64,000 bases of DNA from an uncultured Collinsella sp. (GCA_902492235.1 CABUKS010000008.1:11396-75395); one strand, 5' to 3'. Counted from the stretch's first letter, positions 44,137 through 53,857 are shown. The notes: a model not told the origin generated them from the sequence alone. Translations and numbers: made by a program.

Positions 44137-44964
44137 CTATGCGCGCGTCAACGACGACTCGATGGCCTGGACCAGAAACGCCGTGGCTCCGGTGCCGCAG
44201 GGCTTGTCGTAGTAGTCAACAAAGCGCTGGTCGGCAAGATAGCCATTGGCGAGGCCCAGGTACGCTTCGTTCTGGGGTTCGCGTCCCCAGTTGAGACCAA
44301 TCCAACGACGATGCATCGCGACGAGCTTGCGAGCCTCGCTTCCATCCGCATCGCCGTCGCCCATGGCAATCGAAAGCTGGCCCAGAACAGCGCGTTCAAG
44401 TTCCTTCATGTCGTTCCATGTCTGAGGATCCATGTCCAGTAACGTTTCGTTTGCGGCATCGATAGCCTCATCGCCATAGCGCGCCCGCGCCTCGGCGCCG
44501 TAGCGCTCCTCGTTTTCCTGCACGGTGCGCCAGCGCTCCAGTTGCGGCAGGACGGCGCCCATGAGCGAGACGGCTTCGTCGAGCGACATACCGGTGTTTT
44601 GTGCCAGGCGCGGGGCACAATCCTCGATCATTGCCTCCATGGTGGTGTCGTAGGTGTACTTGCCGTGGTCGTAGCACCACTTGCAGTAATGGTCGGTCGT
44701 GGCGCCCGCGGCATCGGTGCCGCAGTCGTCGGGCGTGAGTATCATGCCGCAGCTCTGGCAATAATGCTCGGGCATTTCGAGCAGATGAGACAGCGGCTCG
44801 CCGGTTACGGCGGCAATGAGCTTCATCATGTCGATGCCCGGCGTGACCTCGTCGCGCTCCCAACGGCTGACGGCTTGGCGCGTGACAAATAGTTTGGCGG
44901 CGAGCTGCTCTTGGGTAAGGTGATGGGCGCGACGGACAGCGATGAGCTTTTCTGCAAAGGCCAT
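44137..44964 (-). CDS. XRE regulator fused to a zinc ribbon and a TipAS-like domain
   Basis: A 275-residue three-part protein. Residues 1-60: XRE HTH (LTQEQLAAKLFVTRQAVSRWERDE). Residues 65-110: zinc ribbon with CQSCGMIL and CKWCYDHGKYTY. Residues 120-270: a helical domain ending GLANGYLADQRFVDYYDKPCGTGATAFLVQAI, the pattern of the TipAS thiopeptide-binding domain known from MerR-type TipA regulators. Here the HTH is XRE rather than MerR. It may sense a ligand by induced folding. AAGGAGCC precedes the ATG; it is divergent from trmO. Confidence 0.85.
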   Translation of the reverse strand: MAFAEKLIAVRRAHHLTQEQLAAKLFVTRQAVSRWERDEVTPGIDMMKLIAAVTGEPLSHLLEMPEHYCQSCGMILTPDDCGTDAAGATTDHYCKWCYDHGKYTYDTTMEAMIEDCAPRLAQNTGMSLDEAVSLMGAVLPQLERWRTVQENEERYGAEARARYGDEAIDAANETLLDMDPQTWNDMKELERAVLGQLSIAMGDGDADGSEARKLVAMHRRWIGLNWGREPQNEAYLGLANGYLADQRFVDYYDKPCGTGATAFLVQAIESSLTRA

Positions 44965-45105
44965 AGCGGCTCCTTTCTGCTGGTTGATGGCTTAAGCATA
45001 CGCGGCGGCAGGCGCCCTTCCAAGCAACCGTTGGTTGCACGACGGGAGACCGCGGCGAAGAATTGCGCGCAACGCCCCACGTCTCCATGCCGTACAATGA
45101 CCGGC

Positions 45106-45843
45106 ATGGAACCTATTGCACACATACATACCGACCTGCCGCAGAAGTTCGGCATTCCGCGCAACAGCTTTTTGGCGCCTCATTTGCAGGGACACATCGT
45201 TTTTGAGCCGGAATTTGCCTCCAATGCAGCAGTTGAGGGCCTGGACTCCTTCTCTCACCTATGGCTGCTGTGGCGTTTTGAAAACGGCACACCCGGCGGC
45301 ACGGCTAAGGACATAGCCGCTGATGCCAAGACGCGGGACAGGTCCGGAACCAACGCAAAATGGTCGAAAACCGTGCGCCCGCCGCGTCTGGGCGGAGCCG
45401 AGCGCGTGGGTGTGTTTGCCACGCGCAGTCCGTTTCGCCCTAATCCCATTGGGCTCACCTGCGTCAAGTTCGACCGCGTGGAGCTTACCGACGATGGGCC
45501 CATCATCCATGTGCTGGGGGCCGACCTGCGCGACGGCACGCCCATCTACGACATTAAGCCCTACATTCCATTTGCCGACTGTCACCCGGATGCGACGGGC
45601 GGCTGGATTGAGGATGCTCCGTGGCAAGAGCTCAACGTCGAGTTCCCGCAAGCGCTTCAAGACATGGTCCCGCCCGCAAAGCTCCCCGGCTTGGTCGAGG
45701 TCCTTCGCCAAGATCCACGCCGCGCGGGCAGCAAGCACGAGCCAAACCGCGTTTACCACTTGGCCTACGCCGGACTCGACATATCTTTTACGGTCGATGA
45801 AACCCAGCTAACCGTAGTCGCCGTCACCGACGCGCGAGACTAA
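45106..45843 (+). CDS. trmO: tRNA (N6-threonylcarbamoyladenosine)-methyltransferase TrmO
   Basis: This 245-residue enzyme methylates the N6 of t6A37 in tRNA using S-adenosylmethionine. Signatures are HTDLPQKFGIPRN near the start, LDSFSHLWLLWRF, and the central FATRSPFRPNPIGLTC. The C-terminus has the beta segment DIKPYIPFADC. There is no obvious ribosome site for ATG 45106 (or 45097); a TACAAT box at 45093-45098 lies so close that a leaderless or very short leader mRNA is possible. Confidence 0.93.
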   Translation: MEPIAHIHTDLPQKFGIPRNSFLAPHLQGHIVFEPEFASNAAVEGLDSFSHLWLLWRFENGTPGGTAKDIAADAKTRDRSGTNAKWSKTVRPPRLGGAERVGVFATRSPFRPNPIGLTCVKFDRVELTDDGPIIHVLGADLRDGTPIYDIKPYIPFADCHPDATGGWIEDAPWQELNVEFPQALQDMVPPAKLPGLVEVLRQDPRRAGSKHEPNRVYHLAYAGLDISFTVDETQLTVVAVTDARD

Positions 45844-45955
45844 CCAGCCATTCGTCCGCACCCGTCAAATTAAGCGCCAAACCCCGCTCCAAAATCGCCT
45901 ACGCTGGTGGACAATAACGCCTACCAAAACAATCAACTTTGCACGGGGGCTCAGC

Positions 45956-47170
45956 ATGAAATACGACTTTAGCTCGCTTATCGACCGCCACGGCATGGAC
46001 TCCATCGCCGTTGACTCTTGGGGTGAGATCCCCGGTATGGCTCCGAACGCACCCGACGAGGGCTTCGACCGCATCCCCATGTGGGTGGCCGACATGAATT
46101 TTGCCACGGTGCCCACGGTCCAGGAACACATCATTCAGCGTGCCCAGCACCCCATGTTTGGCTACTTTAACCCGCGCGCTGAGTACTTCGATCGCATCAT
46201 CGAATGGCAGAACCGCCGCAATGGCGTCGAAGGTTTGAGCCCTGAACATATCGGCTATGAAAACGGCGTGCTGGGCGGTGTCGTGTCGACGCTGCGCGCG
46301 TATGTCCAGCCGGGCGATGCGGTACTGGTCCACAGCCCCACCTACATCGGCTTTACCAAGTCCATCGAGGCCGCGGGCTATCGCATTGTCCACAGCCCGC
46401 TTAAGCTCGACGACCAGAGCGTGTGGCGCATGGACTTTGAGGACATGGAGCACAAGCTCGCCCAAAACCACATTCATGCTGCGGTGTTCTGCTCGCCGCA
46501 CAACCCCTGCGGCCGTGTATGGGAGCGCGACGAAATCGAGCGCGCCATGGACATCTATCGCCAGCACGATTGCGTGGTGATCTCGGATGAGATTTGGTCC
46601 GATATCATCCTGCCGGGGCACAAGCACATCCCGACGCAGTCGGTGAGCGAGGATGCCCGCATGCGCACGGTTGCCCTCTACGCGCCCAGCAAGACGTTTA
46701 ATCTGGCGGGCCTGGTCGGCAGCTACCACATTATCTATAACGAGACGCTGCGCGACCGCGTGTGCGCCGTGTCCAACAAGACTCACTACAACGAGGTGAA
46801 CGTCCTCTCCATGCACGCGCTTATCGGTGCCTACCAGCCGCAGGGCTACGAGTGGGTTGATGAACTCAACCAGGTGCTTGCCGGCAATATCGAGTACTTC
46901 TGCGATTACGTGGATGAGCATTTTGAGGGCGTGTCCTATTCGCGTCCGCAGGGCACGTACATGGTGTTTCTGGACTGCACCGAGTGGTGCCGCGAGCATG
47001 ACCGCGATATTCAGTGGCTGCTCGACGAGGGCGCCCGCGTGGGCGTGGGGTATCAGGATGGCCGTCCGTTCCACGGGCCCTGCCACATTCGCGTGAATCT
47101 GGCGCTGCCGCTTTTGCGCGTGAGGGAAGCGTGCGACCGCCTGGACCGCTACGTTTTTAATGCACGGTAA
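45956..47170 (+). CDS. patB: PatB/MalY-type aminotransferase (C-S lyase)
   Basis: This 404-residue PLP enzyme of fold type I has IPMWVADMNFATVP near the start, GVLGGVVSTLRAYVQPGDAVLV, SPHNPCGRVW, DEIWSDI, and the Schiff-base lysine Lys246 in APSKTFNLAGL. Members act mainly as cystathionine beta-lyase, cleaving cystathionine or cysteine to pyruvate, ammonia and a thiol. The ATG follows GGGGG. It is a single-gene unit ending with the hairpin at 47181-47222. Confidence 0.93.
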   Translation: MKYDFSSLIDRHGMDSIAVDSWGEIPGMAPNAPDEGFDRIPMWVADMNFATVPTVQEHIIQRAQHPMFGYFNPRAEYFDRIIEWQNRRNGVEGLSPEHIGYENGVLGGVVSTLRAYVQPGDAVLVHSPTYIGFTKSIEAAGYRIVHSPLKLDDQSVWRMDFEDMEHKLAQNHIHAAVFCSPHNPCGRVWERDEIERAMDIYRQHDCVVISDEIWSDIILPGHKHIPTQSVSEDARMRTVALYAPSKTFNLAGLVGSYHIIYNETLRDRVCAVSNKTHYNEVNVLSMHALIGAYQPQGYEWVDELNQVLAGNIEYFCDYVDEHFEGVSYSRPQGTYMVFLDCTEWCREHDRDIQWLLDEGARVGVGYQDGRPFHGPCHIRVNLALPLLRVREACDRLDRYVFNAR

Positions 47171-47180
47171 GTGTGCGCTG

Positions 47181-47222
47181 CATGCGGGGTCTTCTGCCAA
47201 GTCGGCTAGAAGGCCCCGCATG
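47181..47222 (+). terminator. Hairpin downstream of patB
   Basis: CATGCGGGG (47181-47189) pairs with CCCCGCATG (47214-47222), with a further inner CTTCT/AGAAG stem. No T-tract follows, so it may stop transcription only partly. Confidence 0.55.
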
Positions 47223-47314
47223 GTAGAACGTCTGTAACCATTGGGCACTCGAGTGGTTTCGTTTGCTATTATCTTTAACCATTTCAGTCTGTAAACAGGA
47301 TCGTCTGGAGCTCG

Positions 47315-48184
47315 ATGAAAAGACCCCGTCGCTCGGTTGCCATTTCGTTGTTTGTCGCGCTTGCGGTGGCGTGCGCCTTTGCCGTAGCGATAGCCGGCTG
47401 TTCCGGGTCGAATGACGGAGCCTCGACGTCTGCATTAGAAGGTCTGGATGCCTCGCAGGCCAAAGACGACGACCTTAAGACGCTCAACGTCGGAAGCGAT
47501 CTCTACCCACCGTTTGTGTATACCGACGAGTACGGCGATATTGTTGGCCTGGATGTCGAGATATTGACCGAGGCGTTGGCCCGCATTGGTTACAAGCCAA
47601 AATACCAGCTGATCGACTGGGAAAAGAAGAAAGAACTGCTGGCGAGCGGCGAGCTCGATTGTGTCATGGGTAGCTTTAGCATGACGGGTCGCGAAAACGA
47701 GTATCGTTGGGCCGGCCCGTACCTTGCGAGCCGCCAGGTGGTCGCGGTCGATCCCCAGAGCGATATCTACACGCTTGCCGATCTTGAGGATAAGGTCGTG
47801 GCGGTCCAGTCCACCACCAAGCCCGAGGACATTTTGCTCAATCGTACAAATGAAAACGTTCCGCAGATCAAGGAACTCTACAGCTTTTCGGACGGTTCAT
47901 ACCTGAACCCGGCGCTCGTCGAGGGCCTGGTCGACGCTATCGCCGCGCATGAGTCCTCGTTCCTCACCTACGAAAAAGACTATGGTGTGACGTATCGTAT
48001 TCTGGATGAGCCGCTGCTAGAGGTCGGTTTGGGCACCGCTTTCGATATCAACGATACGCGCGGCATCGACGTTAAGCTCACTCATGCCTACCAGGAAATG
48101 CTTGCCGATGGCACCATGGAACGTCTGGTGTCAAAGTACTTTGATGACCCTTCGCCATTTTTGAATATGGAGGGCCTGTCATGA
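47315..48184 (+). CDS. Solute-binding lipoprotein (SBP family 3) coupled to a hybrid kinase
   Basis: The 289-residue protein begins with a lipoprotein signal (LFVALAVACAFAVAIAGCSGS; Cys near 29) and continues with a bacterial extracellular solute-binding domain: LNVGSDLYPPFVYTDEYGDIVGLDVEI, ELDCVMGSFSMTGREN, and a C-terminal lobe. It binds a small polar solute (amino-acid type). No permease or ATPase follows. Instead its stop overlaps the start of the kinase gene (ATGATC), so it probably presents ligand to that kinase. Confidence 0.9.
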   Translation: MKRPRRSVAISLFVALAVACAFAVAIAGCSGSNDGASTSALEGLDASQAKDDDLKTLNVGSDLYPPFVYTDEYGDIVGLDVEILTEALARIGYKPKYQLIDWEKKKELLASGELDCVMGSFSMTGRENEYRWAGPYLASRQVVAVDPQSDIYTLADLEDKVVAVQSTTKPEDILLNRTNENVPQIKELYSFSDGSYLNPALVEGLVDAIAAHESSFLTYEKDYGVTYRILDEPLLEVGLGTAFDINDTRGIDVKLTHAYQEMLADGTMERLVSKYFDDPSPFLNMEGLS

Positions 48185-50373
48185 TCGATGCGCCCGACCA
48201 CGCTGCTCAGGAGCGGGGCAATCGTTCGGCAGGGGCATGGCTCCTTGTCGCTCTGCTGGGGATAGCGCTCTCGGTTGCTGCCGGCATGATGAGCTACGGT
48301 TACATGACGGCCCAAGCCGAGCAGCGCTTTGCCGACGTTGTCGATTACGTGGCGACGCAGAGCCTTTCCTACGATGCATTTAACAGCGCCTATACGACCA
48401 AAAACCTGATTCGCGTTATGGAGATTGCCGGAGAGGCGGCTCGCGATATGGAGCGCGACGGTTCGGTGGATAACGCCATGCTGGAGCAATATGCCGACCA
48501 GTTCAACGTGAGCGCGCTGATCGTGACGGACGCATCGGGCAATTTGGTGTCCGAGTCCTCGACGGGCGATGTGGACTACGGGTCGCTCGCTACGTATCTC
48601 AAAGAATCACCCGTGCTTGAGGTGGCAACTCATCCGCTTAAGTCCTATACCGCCCGCATCACGCTTGCGGATGATTCGGTCGCAGACATTGGCTGCGTGA
48701 CTCGGCAGGATGGCGAGGGCATCGTTATCGCGGTAAGGCATCAGAGCGCGAAGGCGGTTGCAAGCAATACACTCAAACTGCAGAGCTTGCTTGATGGCTA
48801 TGAAACCATCGATAGCGGCAATATCGTGATCGAAAGCGACGGCAAGGTCGTTGCGACCAATGCCGTTGAACCCACCGTATTGGGCGTGTTCGATCTGCCT
48901 GCGACGGATGTCTTCATTGTCGACGGTATTAAGGATCGATGCCTGGCTGGTAAGGTCAGATTGGTTAACGCCGACGGCGAGTGGTATTTGGGCACATTTG
49001 GAAAAGCGCACAAATTCTATGTGTACACCTATGCCTCGGCGCAGCGCTACTTTGAGGTCGCCGCGGCTGTTGCCGCCGGCGTGCTGGTGCTCTACGGCGG
49101 TGTTATAGCCGTTGTTGTGACGGTGCGTCGCCGCGCTGATCGTCGACGTTTGACGGACTTGCTGCAGCAGGAGCGCGACTATGGCGACAAGCTGGCAAAG
49201 GCGGCGCGTGAGGCCTCGTCTGCCAACTCGGCAAAGACGGAGTTTCTGCGTCGCATGAGCCACGATCTGCGCACGCCCATCAACGGCATTCGCGGCATGG
49301 TCGAGGTTGGCGATGCCAATGCGGACGATCTGCAAAAGCAGACCGAGTGCCGCTCAAAAATCTGGACGGCATCGGGACTGCTGCTCGACCTTGCCAACGA
49401 GGCACTCGATATGAGCCGCCTGGAGAGCGGGCAGGTCGACCTGGAGCTTGTCCCCACAAACTTGGTGACCCTCAACCACGAGGTGCGCGATATTCTTGAG
49501 CGCCAGGCCGAGGAGCGTCTGGTGACAATTATCTGCGACCAGCAGACGCTTAATCATCCCTATGCGCGGGTGAGCGTGACGCACCTCAAGCGCCTGTTGC
49601 TCAATATTGCCGGCAATGCCGTCAAGTACAACCGCCAGGGCGGCTACGTTCGCCTGGTGTGCCGCGAGGTGGAGCCAGCGGATGGCGTCCCCGTCTATGA
49701 ATACACGATCGCCGACAACGGTATTGGCATGAGCGAGGAGTTCCAACAGCACCTCTACGAGCCGTTTTGCCGCGAGGAGCAACAGGTGGAAGGCGCTTCA
49801 TCGGGAACTGGCCTGGGCGCGCCTATCGCAAAACAGTTGGTCGAGCTTATGGGCGGAACCATGAGCTTTACGAGCGTCTTGGGGCAGGGGACGACGTTTA
49901 CCATCCGCCTGCCGTTTGAGAAATGCAAGCGCTCCGAGATTCCTCAGGCAGTTCGCGCGGATGCGGGCGATGGCGACGCGCTCCAGGGCCTGCGCGTTTT
50001 GCTCGTAGAGGATAACGATCTGAATGCCGAGATCGCGCAGTTTACGCTTGGCCGTGCCGGTGCCGTCGTGACGCATGCTAAGGATGGCGAGTCTGCCGTT
50101 GAGGCGTTTGCCGCGAGCGCACCGCACGAGTACGACGTGGTGTTGATGGACATCATGATGCCCGGTATCGATGGCCTTGAGGCCACGCGTCGAATTCGAG
50201 CACTCGATCGCGAGGATGCCGCGACCACGCCGATTATCGCCGTGAGTGCCAATGCCTTTGCCGACGACCGCAGACTTTCGCGCGAGGCGGGCATGGACGC
50301 GCACCTGAGTAAACCCGTGAGCTCGCAGGAGCTCGTTGAGGCGCTTGCGCACATAGCCGCCGACGCTTCATAA
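48181..50373 (+). CDS. Hybrid sensor histidine kinase with receiver domain
   Basis: This 730-residue kinase has an N-terminal span, a large external region (residues about 45-285, dCache/PAS-like), a second span (VAAAVAAGVLVLYGGVIAVVV), then HisKA (RRMSHDLRTPINGIRG), HATPase (ADNGIGMSEEFQQHL, GTGLGAPIAKQLVELMGG), and a C-terminal receiver with Asp in VVLMDIMMPG and Lys in HLSKPVSS. It lacks an output domain, so signalling must continue through a phosphotransfer protein not seen here. It overlaps the solute-binding lipoprotein by 4 bases. Confidence 0.93.
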   Translation: MIDAPDHAAQERGNRSAGAWLLVALLGIALSVAAGMMSYGYMTAQAEQRFADVVDYVATQSLSYDAFNSAYTTKNLIRVMEIAGEAARDMERDGSVDNAMLEQYADQFNVSALIVTDASGNLVSESSTGDVDYGSLATYLKESPVLEVATHPLKSYTARITLADDSVADIGCVTRQDGEGIVIAVRHQSAKAVASNTLKLQSLLDGYETIDSGNIVIESDGKVVATNAVEPTVLGVFDLPATDVFIVDGIKDRCLAGKVRLVNADGEWYLGTFGKAHKFYVYTYASAQRYFEVAAAVAAGVLVLYGGVIAVVVTVRRRADRRRLTDLLQQERDYGDKLAKAAREASSANSAKTEFLRRMSHDLRTPINGIRGMVEVGDANADDLQKQTECRSKIWTASGLLLDLANEALDMSRLESGQVDLELVPTNLVTLNHEVRDILERQAEERLVTIICDQQTLNHPYARVSVTHLKRLLLNIAGNAVKYNRQGGYVRLVCREVEPADGVPVYEYTIADNGIGMSEEFQQHLYEPFCREEQQVEGASSGTGLGAPIAKQLVELMGGTMSFTSVLGQGTTFTIRLPFEKCKRSEIPQAVRADAGDGDALQGLRVLLVEDNDLNAEIAQFTLGRAGAVVTHAKDGESAVEAFAASAPHEYDVVLMDIMMPGIDGLEATRRIRALDREDAATTPIIAVSANAFADDRRLSREAGMDAHLSKPVSSQELVEALAHIAADAS

Positions 50374-50375
50374 GC

Positions 50376-50415
50376 ATATGGCCCGGTTCCAAGGTGGGTT
50401 GGAACCGGGCCATAT
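50376..50415. terminator. 17-bp hairpin between convergent units
   Basis: ATATGGCCCGGTTCCAA (50376-50392) pairs perfectly with 50399-50415 around GGTGGG. It separates the hybrid kinase from the convergent PNPOx-like gene. T-rich sequence (TGCCATTTGTGAGTTTTG) follows on the plus strand. Confidence 0.8.
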
Positions 50416-50443
50416 TGCCATTTGTGAGTTTTGCTTTTGAGGC

Positions 50444-50923
50444 TTACTTTTCTTGAATCTGCTTGCCGCAAAGATGCTCAATCGTAATCTCGTAGAGCTG
50501 GACGCCCTTAATGTCCTTGGCGATTTCCTCTTCGACTTCCTCGGCAGAAGGGTAGTACTTAAGCGCGAGCTGGCGGACTGTATCCTCGATAAACGCGGGA
50601 GTGTCATTCGCCAGGCGACAGCGGCCAAAGACCACGGTGCTCATAACGTAGGGAGCCCAGTCACCGTCCTTGTACCACTCGTTGCCGTAAACGGTAAAGC
50701 AGACCTTGTCATCGCGCTTGAGTGAATCAACCTTGTGGCCAGCCTTGGCACCATGGAAATAAATCTTGTCGTGCTCGGTGTCAAAGAAGTAGTTGACGGG
50801 AATGGCGTACGGGTAGCCATCGTCGCCGTTGACGGCAAAGACGCCGCGCTTGCAGGTGGCGAGCAGTTCGCGCGCTTCCTCGTCAGTGATGGCGCGTTTC
50901 TTTCGACGTAAGGGCCTAAACAT
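50444..50923 (-). CDS. Pyridoxamine-5'-phosphate-oxidase-like flavoprotein
   Basis: The 159-residue split-barrel flavoprotein has the family start MFRPLRRKKRAITDEEARELL, then GVFAVNGDDGYPYAIPVNYFF and IYFHGAKAGHKVDSLKRDDKVCFTV. NimA-type nitroimidazole reductases belong to this family, but many members have other or unknown roles. AAAGGAAG precedes the ATG. It lies between the two related hybrid kinases in the same orientation as the fused one. Confidence 0.88.
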   Translation of the reverse strand: MFRPLRRKKRAITDEEARELLATCKRGVFAVNGDDGYPYAIPVNYFFDTEHDKIYFHGAKAGHKVDSLKRDDKVCFTVYGNEWYKDGDWAPYVMSTVVFGRCRLANDTPAFIEDTVRQLALKYYPSAEEVEEEIAKDIKGVQLYEITIEHLCGKQIQEK

Positions 50924-50964
50924 CGTTGGCTTCCTTTCTGCTGCGTATGGTTGTTGAGCACAAA

Positions 50965-53769
50965 CTATAGCGAAACGGATCCGTTTTTCTTGATGCGGGC
51001 GAGTATGTTTTTGAGCTTGTTAAAGTCGAGCGGTTTGGACAGATGGGCGTTCATGCCGGCGTCGTGTGCCGCCTTGGCGTCCTCGGCAAAGGCATTGGCG
51101 GTGAGCGCGATGATGGGGATATCGGCTGCATCGACCTTCTCGCTCAGACGAATCGCGCGGGTTGCCTCATAGCCGTCCATGTCCGGCATCATAATGTCCA
51201 TCAGAATGGCATCGAAGCTGCCGGCGGGACGGCCAACGTATAGGTCGACCGCTTCGTTGCCATCGGCGGCGCGAGTTACGACAATGCCTTCGCTTTCGAG
51301 CAGCGCCTGGGCAATCTCGGCATTGAGCTCGTTATCTTCTGCCAAAAGAACGTTCATGCCGGCAAGCGAGCAGCTGTCTGCTTGCTCGTCCGCGCGTTCT
51401 CTTGCCTGAGGGTCTTTGTCGATATCGAGCGGAATCTGGACGTTGAACGTACTCCCCACGCCAACCTCACTCGAAATCTCAATCGTGCCGCCCATCAGTT
51501 CAATAAGCGACTTGACGATTGGCATGCCCATGCCGGTTCCTTGGAACTTGCTGCGCGCATCGTCACCTTCTTGGGCAAACGGCTCATAGATATGCTTTAA
51601 AAACTTGGGAGTCATACCAATGCCGGTGTCCGAAACGCTAAAGCAAAAGAGAGCGCGCCCGTTATCGAGTGGCTTGGTCTTTGAGCTAAAGGTGACGGAG
51701 CCGCCGTGCTTGTTGTACTTAATGCTGTTGTCTAACAGGTTGATCATGATCTGTCGGATATGGGTGGGACTGCCGACCATGTATGGCCCCGTGGCGTACG
51801 GCAGACTATTGTCCTGCATTGTGATGCCGTTACTGGACGCGCGGAGCTTGCACAGCACCAGCGTATCGTCACAGAGCTCTTTGAGGTTAAAAGGCACATG
51901 TTCCAGTGTTAGCTTGCGGTCTTCGATCTTGCCCATCTCGAGGATGTCGTTGATTAGCGAGAGCAGGTGATTGGCGGCAACGCGCGCCTTGGCACGGCTC
52001 TCGCGGGCGACCTGGATATCGCCTTCCTTCAATTCCTCGATCTCGATAAGGCCCAGGATACCGTTGAGCGGCGTACGGATGTCGTGGCTCATGCGCGTGA
52101 GGAATGCCGTCTTGGCGGCGTTGGCGGCATCGGCTTTTTTGCGCTCGGTTCGAGCGCGCACGAGTGCCCAGATGAGCAGGACGATGCCGACCGACAACAT
52201 ACCGATGAGGGTAGCTGCAATGGCGGTGCGGTTGCGATAAAGGAATTGAAGCGTGTTGGATTCCTGGGCCGTGTACGACGTGGAGGAGTAATTGCTTGCG
52301 GAGAGCGATTCTCCGGCATTGATGATGCCCTTGTTGATGATTCCCAACAGCTCGGGTTTTCCACGCGAAATCCAGCACGAGAGCTCACAGGTGTCAGGGA
52401 GCTCGGCCGTCTCGCAGTCCTCGAGATCATAACGGTCACCGATGGTTTTTACGCGTGAACTGGGGGCGAGGATGCAGTGCGCCGTTCCCTTCCTGAGGGC
52501 GTCGAACGCTTCATCGTCGGATCGGTATTCGGTCACGGTCGCTGTGGGGAACAGACTTTCAAGTGCATTTTTGTTGACAAACGATGATTTGGTACAGGCG
52601 ATGTTCTGAAGGTCTTTGTTCAGGTTGCTGCCGGTGTGGATGGCGGTGAGGGACACGGTCCCCAACGATACCGACTGCACAACGCCTGATTGCTCGGCAA
52701 ACCAGTAATCTCGGTATACCGGCAGCGCAACGTCGATGCTTCCCTTTGACAGGGCCTTTGACATCATCTTGTAGTTATCAAAGGCGACGGTTTTGACCGT
52801 AATGCCAAATTTATCGTGCAACGTCGCCGCAAGCGATGCGAGCGAGCCTTCCATTTTGCCGTCTTCGTCTTCGTTGCAGTAGGGGAGTTTGCCCGTAATG
52901 TAGCCGAGCGTGATGGTGTTGTTGTTTGCTTTGAGCCAGGAACGTTCGGGGCTGTTGAGCGATGATGAACCGCTGTTTTGGGCCGAGTAGTTAGATTTGA
53001 CTTCGTCGATATAGCGTGGGTTGACGCGGGCGATTGCCGACATGGCGGCATTGATGTCGTCCATTAGGTCGGGGCGGCTTTTGGGGACGGCAAAGTAGTA
53101 GTCGCTCGAACCAACGTAGAACATGGGCGACGCCTCGGGCGACGAGAGCGTGTCGTTCATGATGATGGCGTCGACCTCGCCGTTTGTGAGCGCGCCAAAG
53201 AGGGCGCCGCCAGTGTCGATTTCTTTATAGGTGCAGGTAATGCCTTCGTTGGCGAGCCACTGCTGGCCAACGAAGGTTTGCATAACGTCGGGGTTGTAGC
53301 CGATGGTAAGGCCTTGGAGCGCTTGGGGGTCGCCCTTGGCCAGATCGTCGCGATCGGGCTTGGCGTAGATGTAGTAGCGCTCGGTGCCCTCGGGGTTCGA
53401 GGAAAAGAGCAGCTTTTGGGCGCGTTCCTCGGAGTAGGAGATGTTGGGCATGAGGTCGATCTCGCCTGCCTCGAGCATGTCCATAAGCTCGGTGAAGGTG
53501 CCGGAGACGTATTCGTACCGCCAGCCGGGCGTGTAGTACGACAGGGTCTGGAGGTACTCGTAACCCCATCCCGAAAGACGCTCCCCGGGGGTGCCGTCCT
53601 GGAAGCCCTCGTTGTTGACGAGCCAACCAACGCGGACCGTTTTGACCTGCTGATCGGTATTGGCGGCATAGGCGGGGGCGGGCATGATGGTGCTCAGTAC
53701 GGCGAGCGCGGCAAGCGCGACGGCCAGGGTACGATATATAACTGAACGAAGGACAGCGGAAGCTCTCAC
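50965..53769 (-). CDS. Hybrid histidine kinase with two fused solute-binding domains
   Basis: This kinase of about 934 residues has a signal (RTLAVALAALAVLSTIMPAPAYA), two tandem solute-binding family 3 domains (one near residues 45-265 starting VRVGWLVNNEGFQDGTPGE, one near 285-500 starting ITLGYITGKLPYCNEDEDG), a span (TAIAATLIGMLSVGIVLLIWAL), HisKA (RMSHDIRTPLNGILG), HATPase (SDTGIGMTPKFLKHIYEPF, GTGMGMPIVKSLIELMGG) and a receiver (Asp in AILMDIMMPD). It is the one-gene equivalent of the neighbouring lipoprotein/kinase pair. A GTG at 53769 fits AGGATTG best; a TTG at 53775 is also possible. Confidence 0.9.
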   Translation of the reverse strand: MRASAVLRSVIYRTLAVALAALAVLSTIMPAPAYAANTDQQVKTVRVGWLVNNEGFQDGTPGERLSGWGYEYLQTLSYYTPGWRYEYVSGTFTELMDMLEAGEIDLMPNISYSEERAQKLLFSSNPEGTERYYIYAKPDRDDLAKGDPQALQGLTIGYNPDVMQTFVGQQWLANEGITCTYKEIDTGGALFGALTNGEVDAIIMNDTLSSPEASPMFYVGSSDYYFAVPKSRPDLMDDINAAMSAIARVNPRYIDEVKSNYSAQNSGSSSLNSPERSWLKANNNTITLGYITGKLPYCNEDEDGKMEGSLASLAATLHDKFGITVKTVAFDNYKMMSKALSKGSIDVALPVYRDYWFAEQSGVVQSVSLGTVSLTAIHTGSNLNKDLQNIACTKSSFVNKNALESLFPTATVTEYRSDDEAFDALRKGTAHCILAPSSRVKTIGDRYDLEDCETAELPDTCELSCWISRGKPELLGIINKGIINAGESLSASNYSSTSYTAQESNTLQFLYRNRTAIAATLIGMLSVGIVLLIWALVRARTERKKADAANAAKTAFLTRMSHDIRTPLNGILGLIEIEELKEGDIQVARESRAKARVAANHLLSLINDILEMGKIEDRKLTLEHVPFNLKELCDDTLVLCKLRASSNGITMQDNSLPYATGPYMVGSPTHIRQIMINLLDNSIKYNKHGGSVTFSSKTKPLDNGRALFCFSVSDTGIGMTPKFLKHIYEPFAQEGDDARSKFQGTGMGMPIVKSLIELMGGTIEISSEVGVGSTFNVQIPLDIDKDPQARERADEQADSCSLAGMNVLLAEDNELNAEIAQALLESEGIVVTRAADGNEAVDLYVGRPAGSFDAILMDIMMPDMDGYEATRAIRLSEKVDAADIPIIALTANAFAEDAKAAHDAGMNAHLSKPLDFNKLKNILARIKKNGSVSL

Positions 53770-53857
53770 ATGCAATCCTAACGAATCGAGACATTACCGC
53801 ACAAGGATACCAGCTCAGCCTGCCCAGTCGGCCGCTGCACCGCTAAACGGTCCCGCC

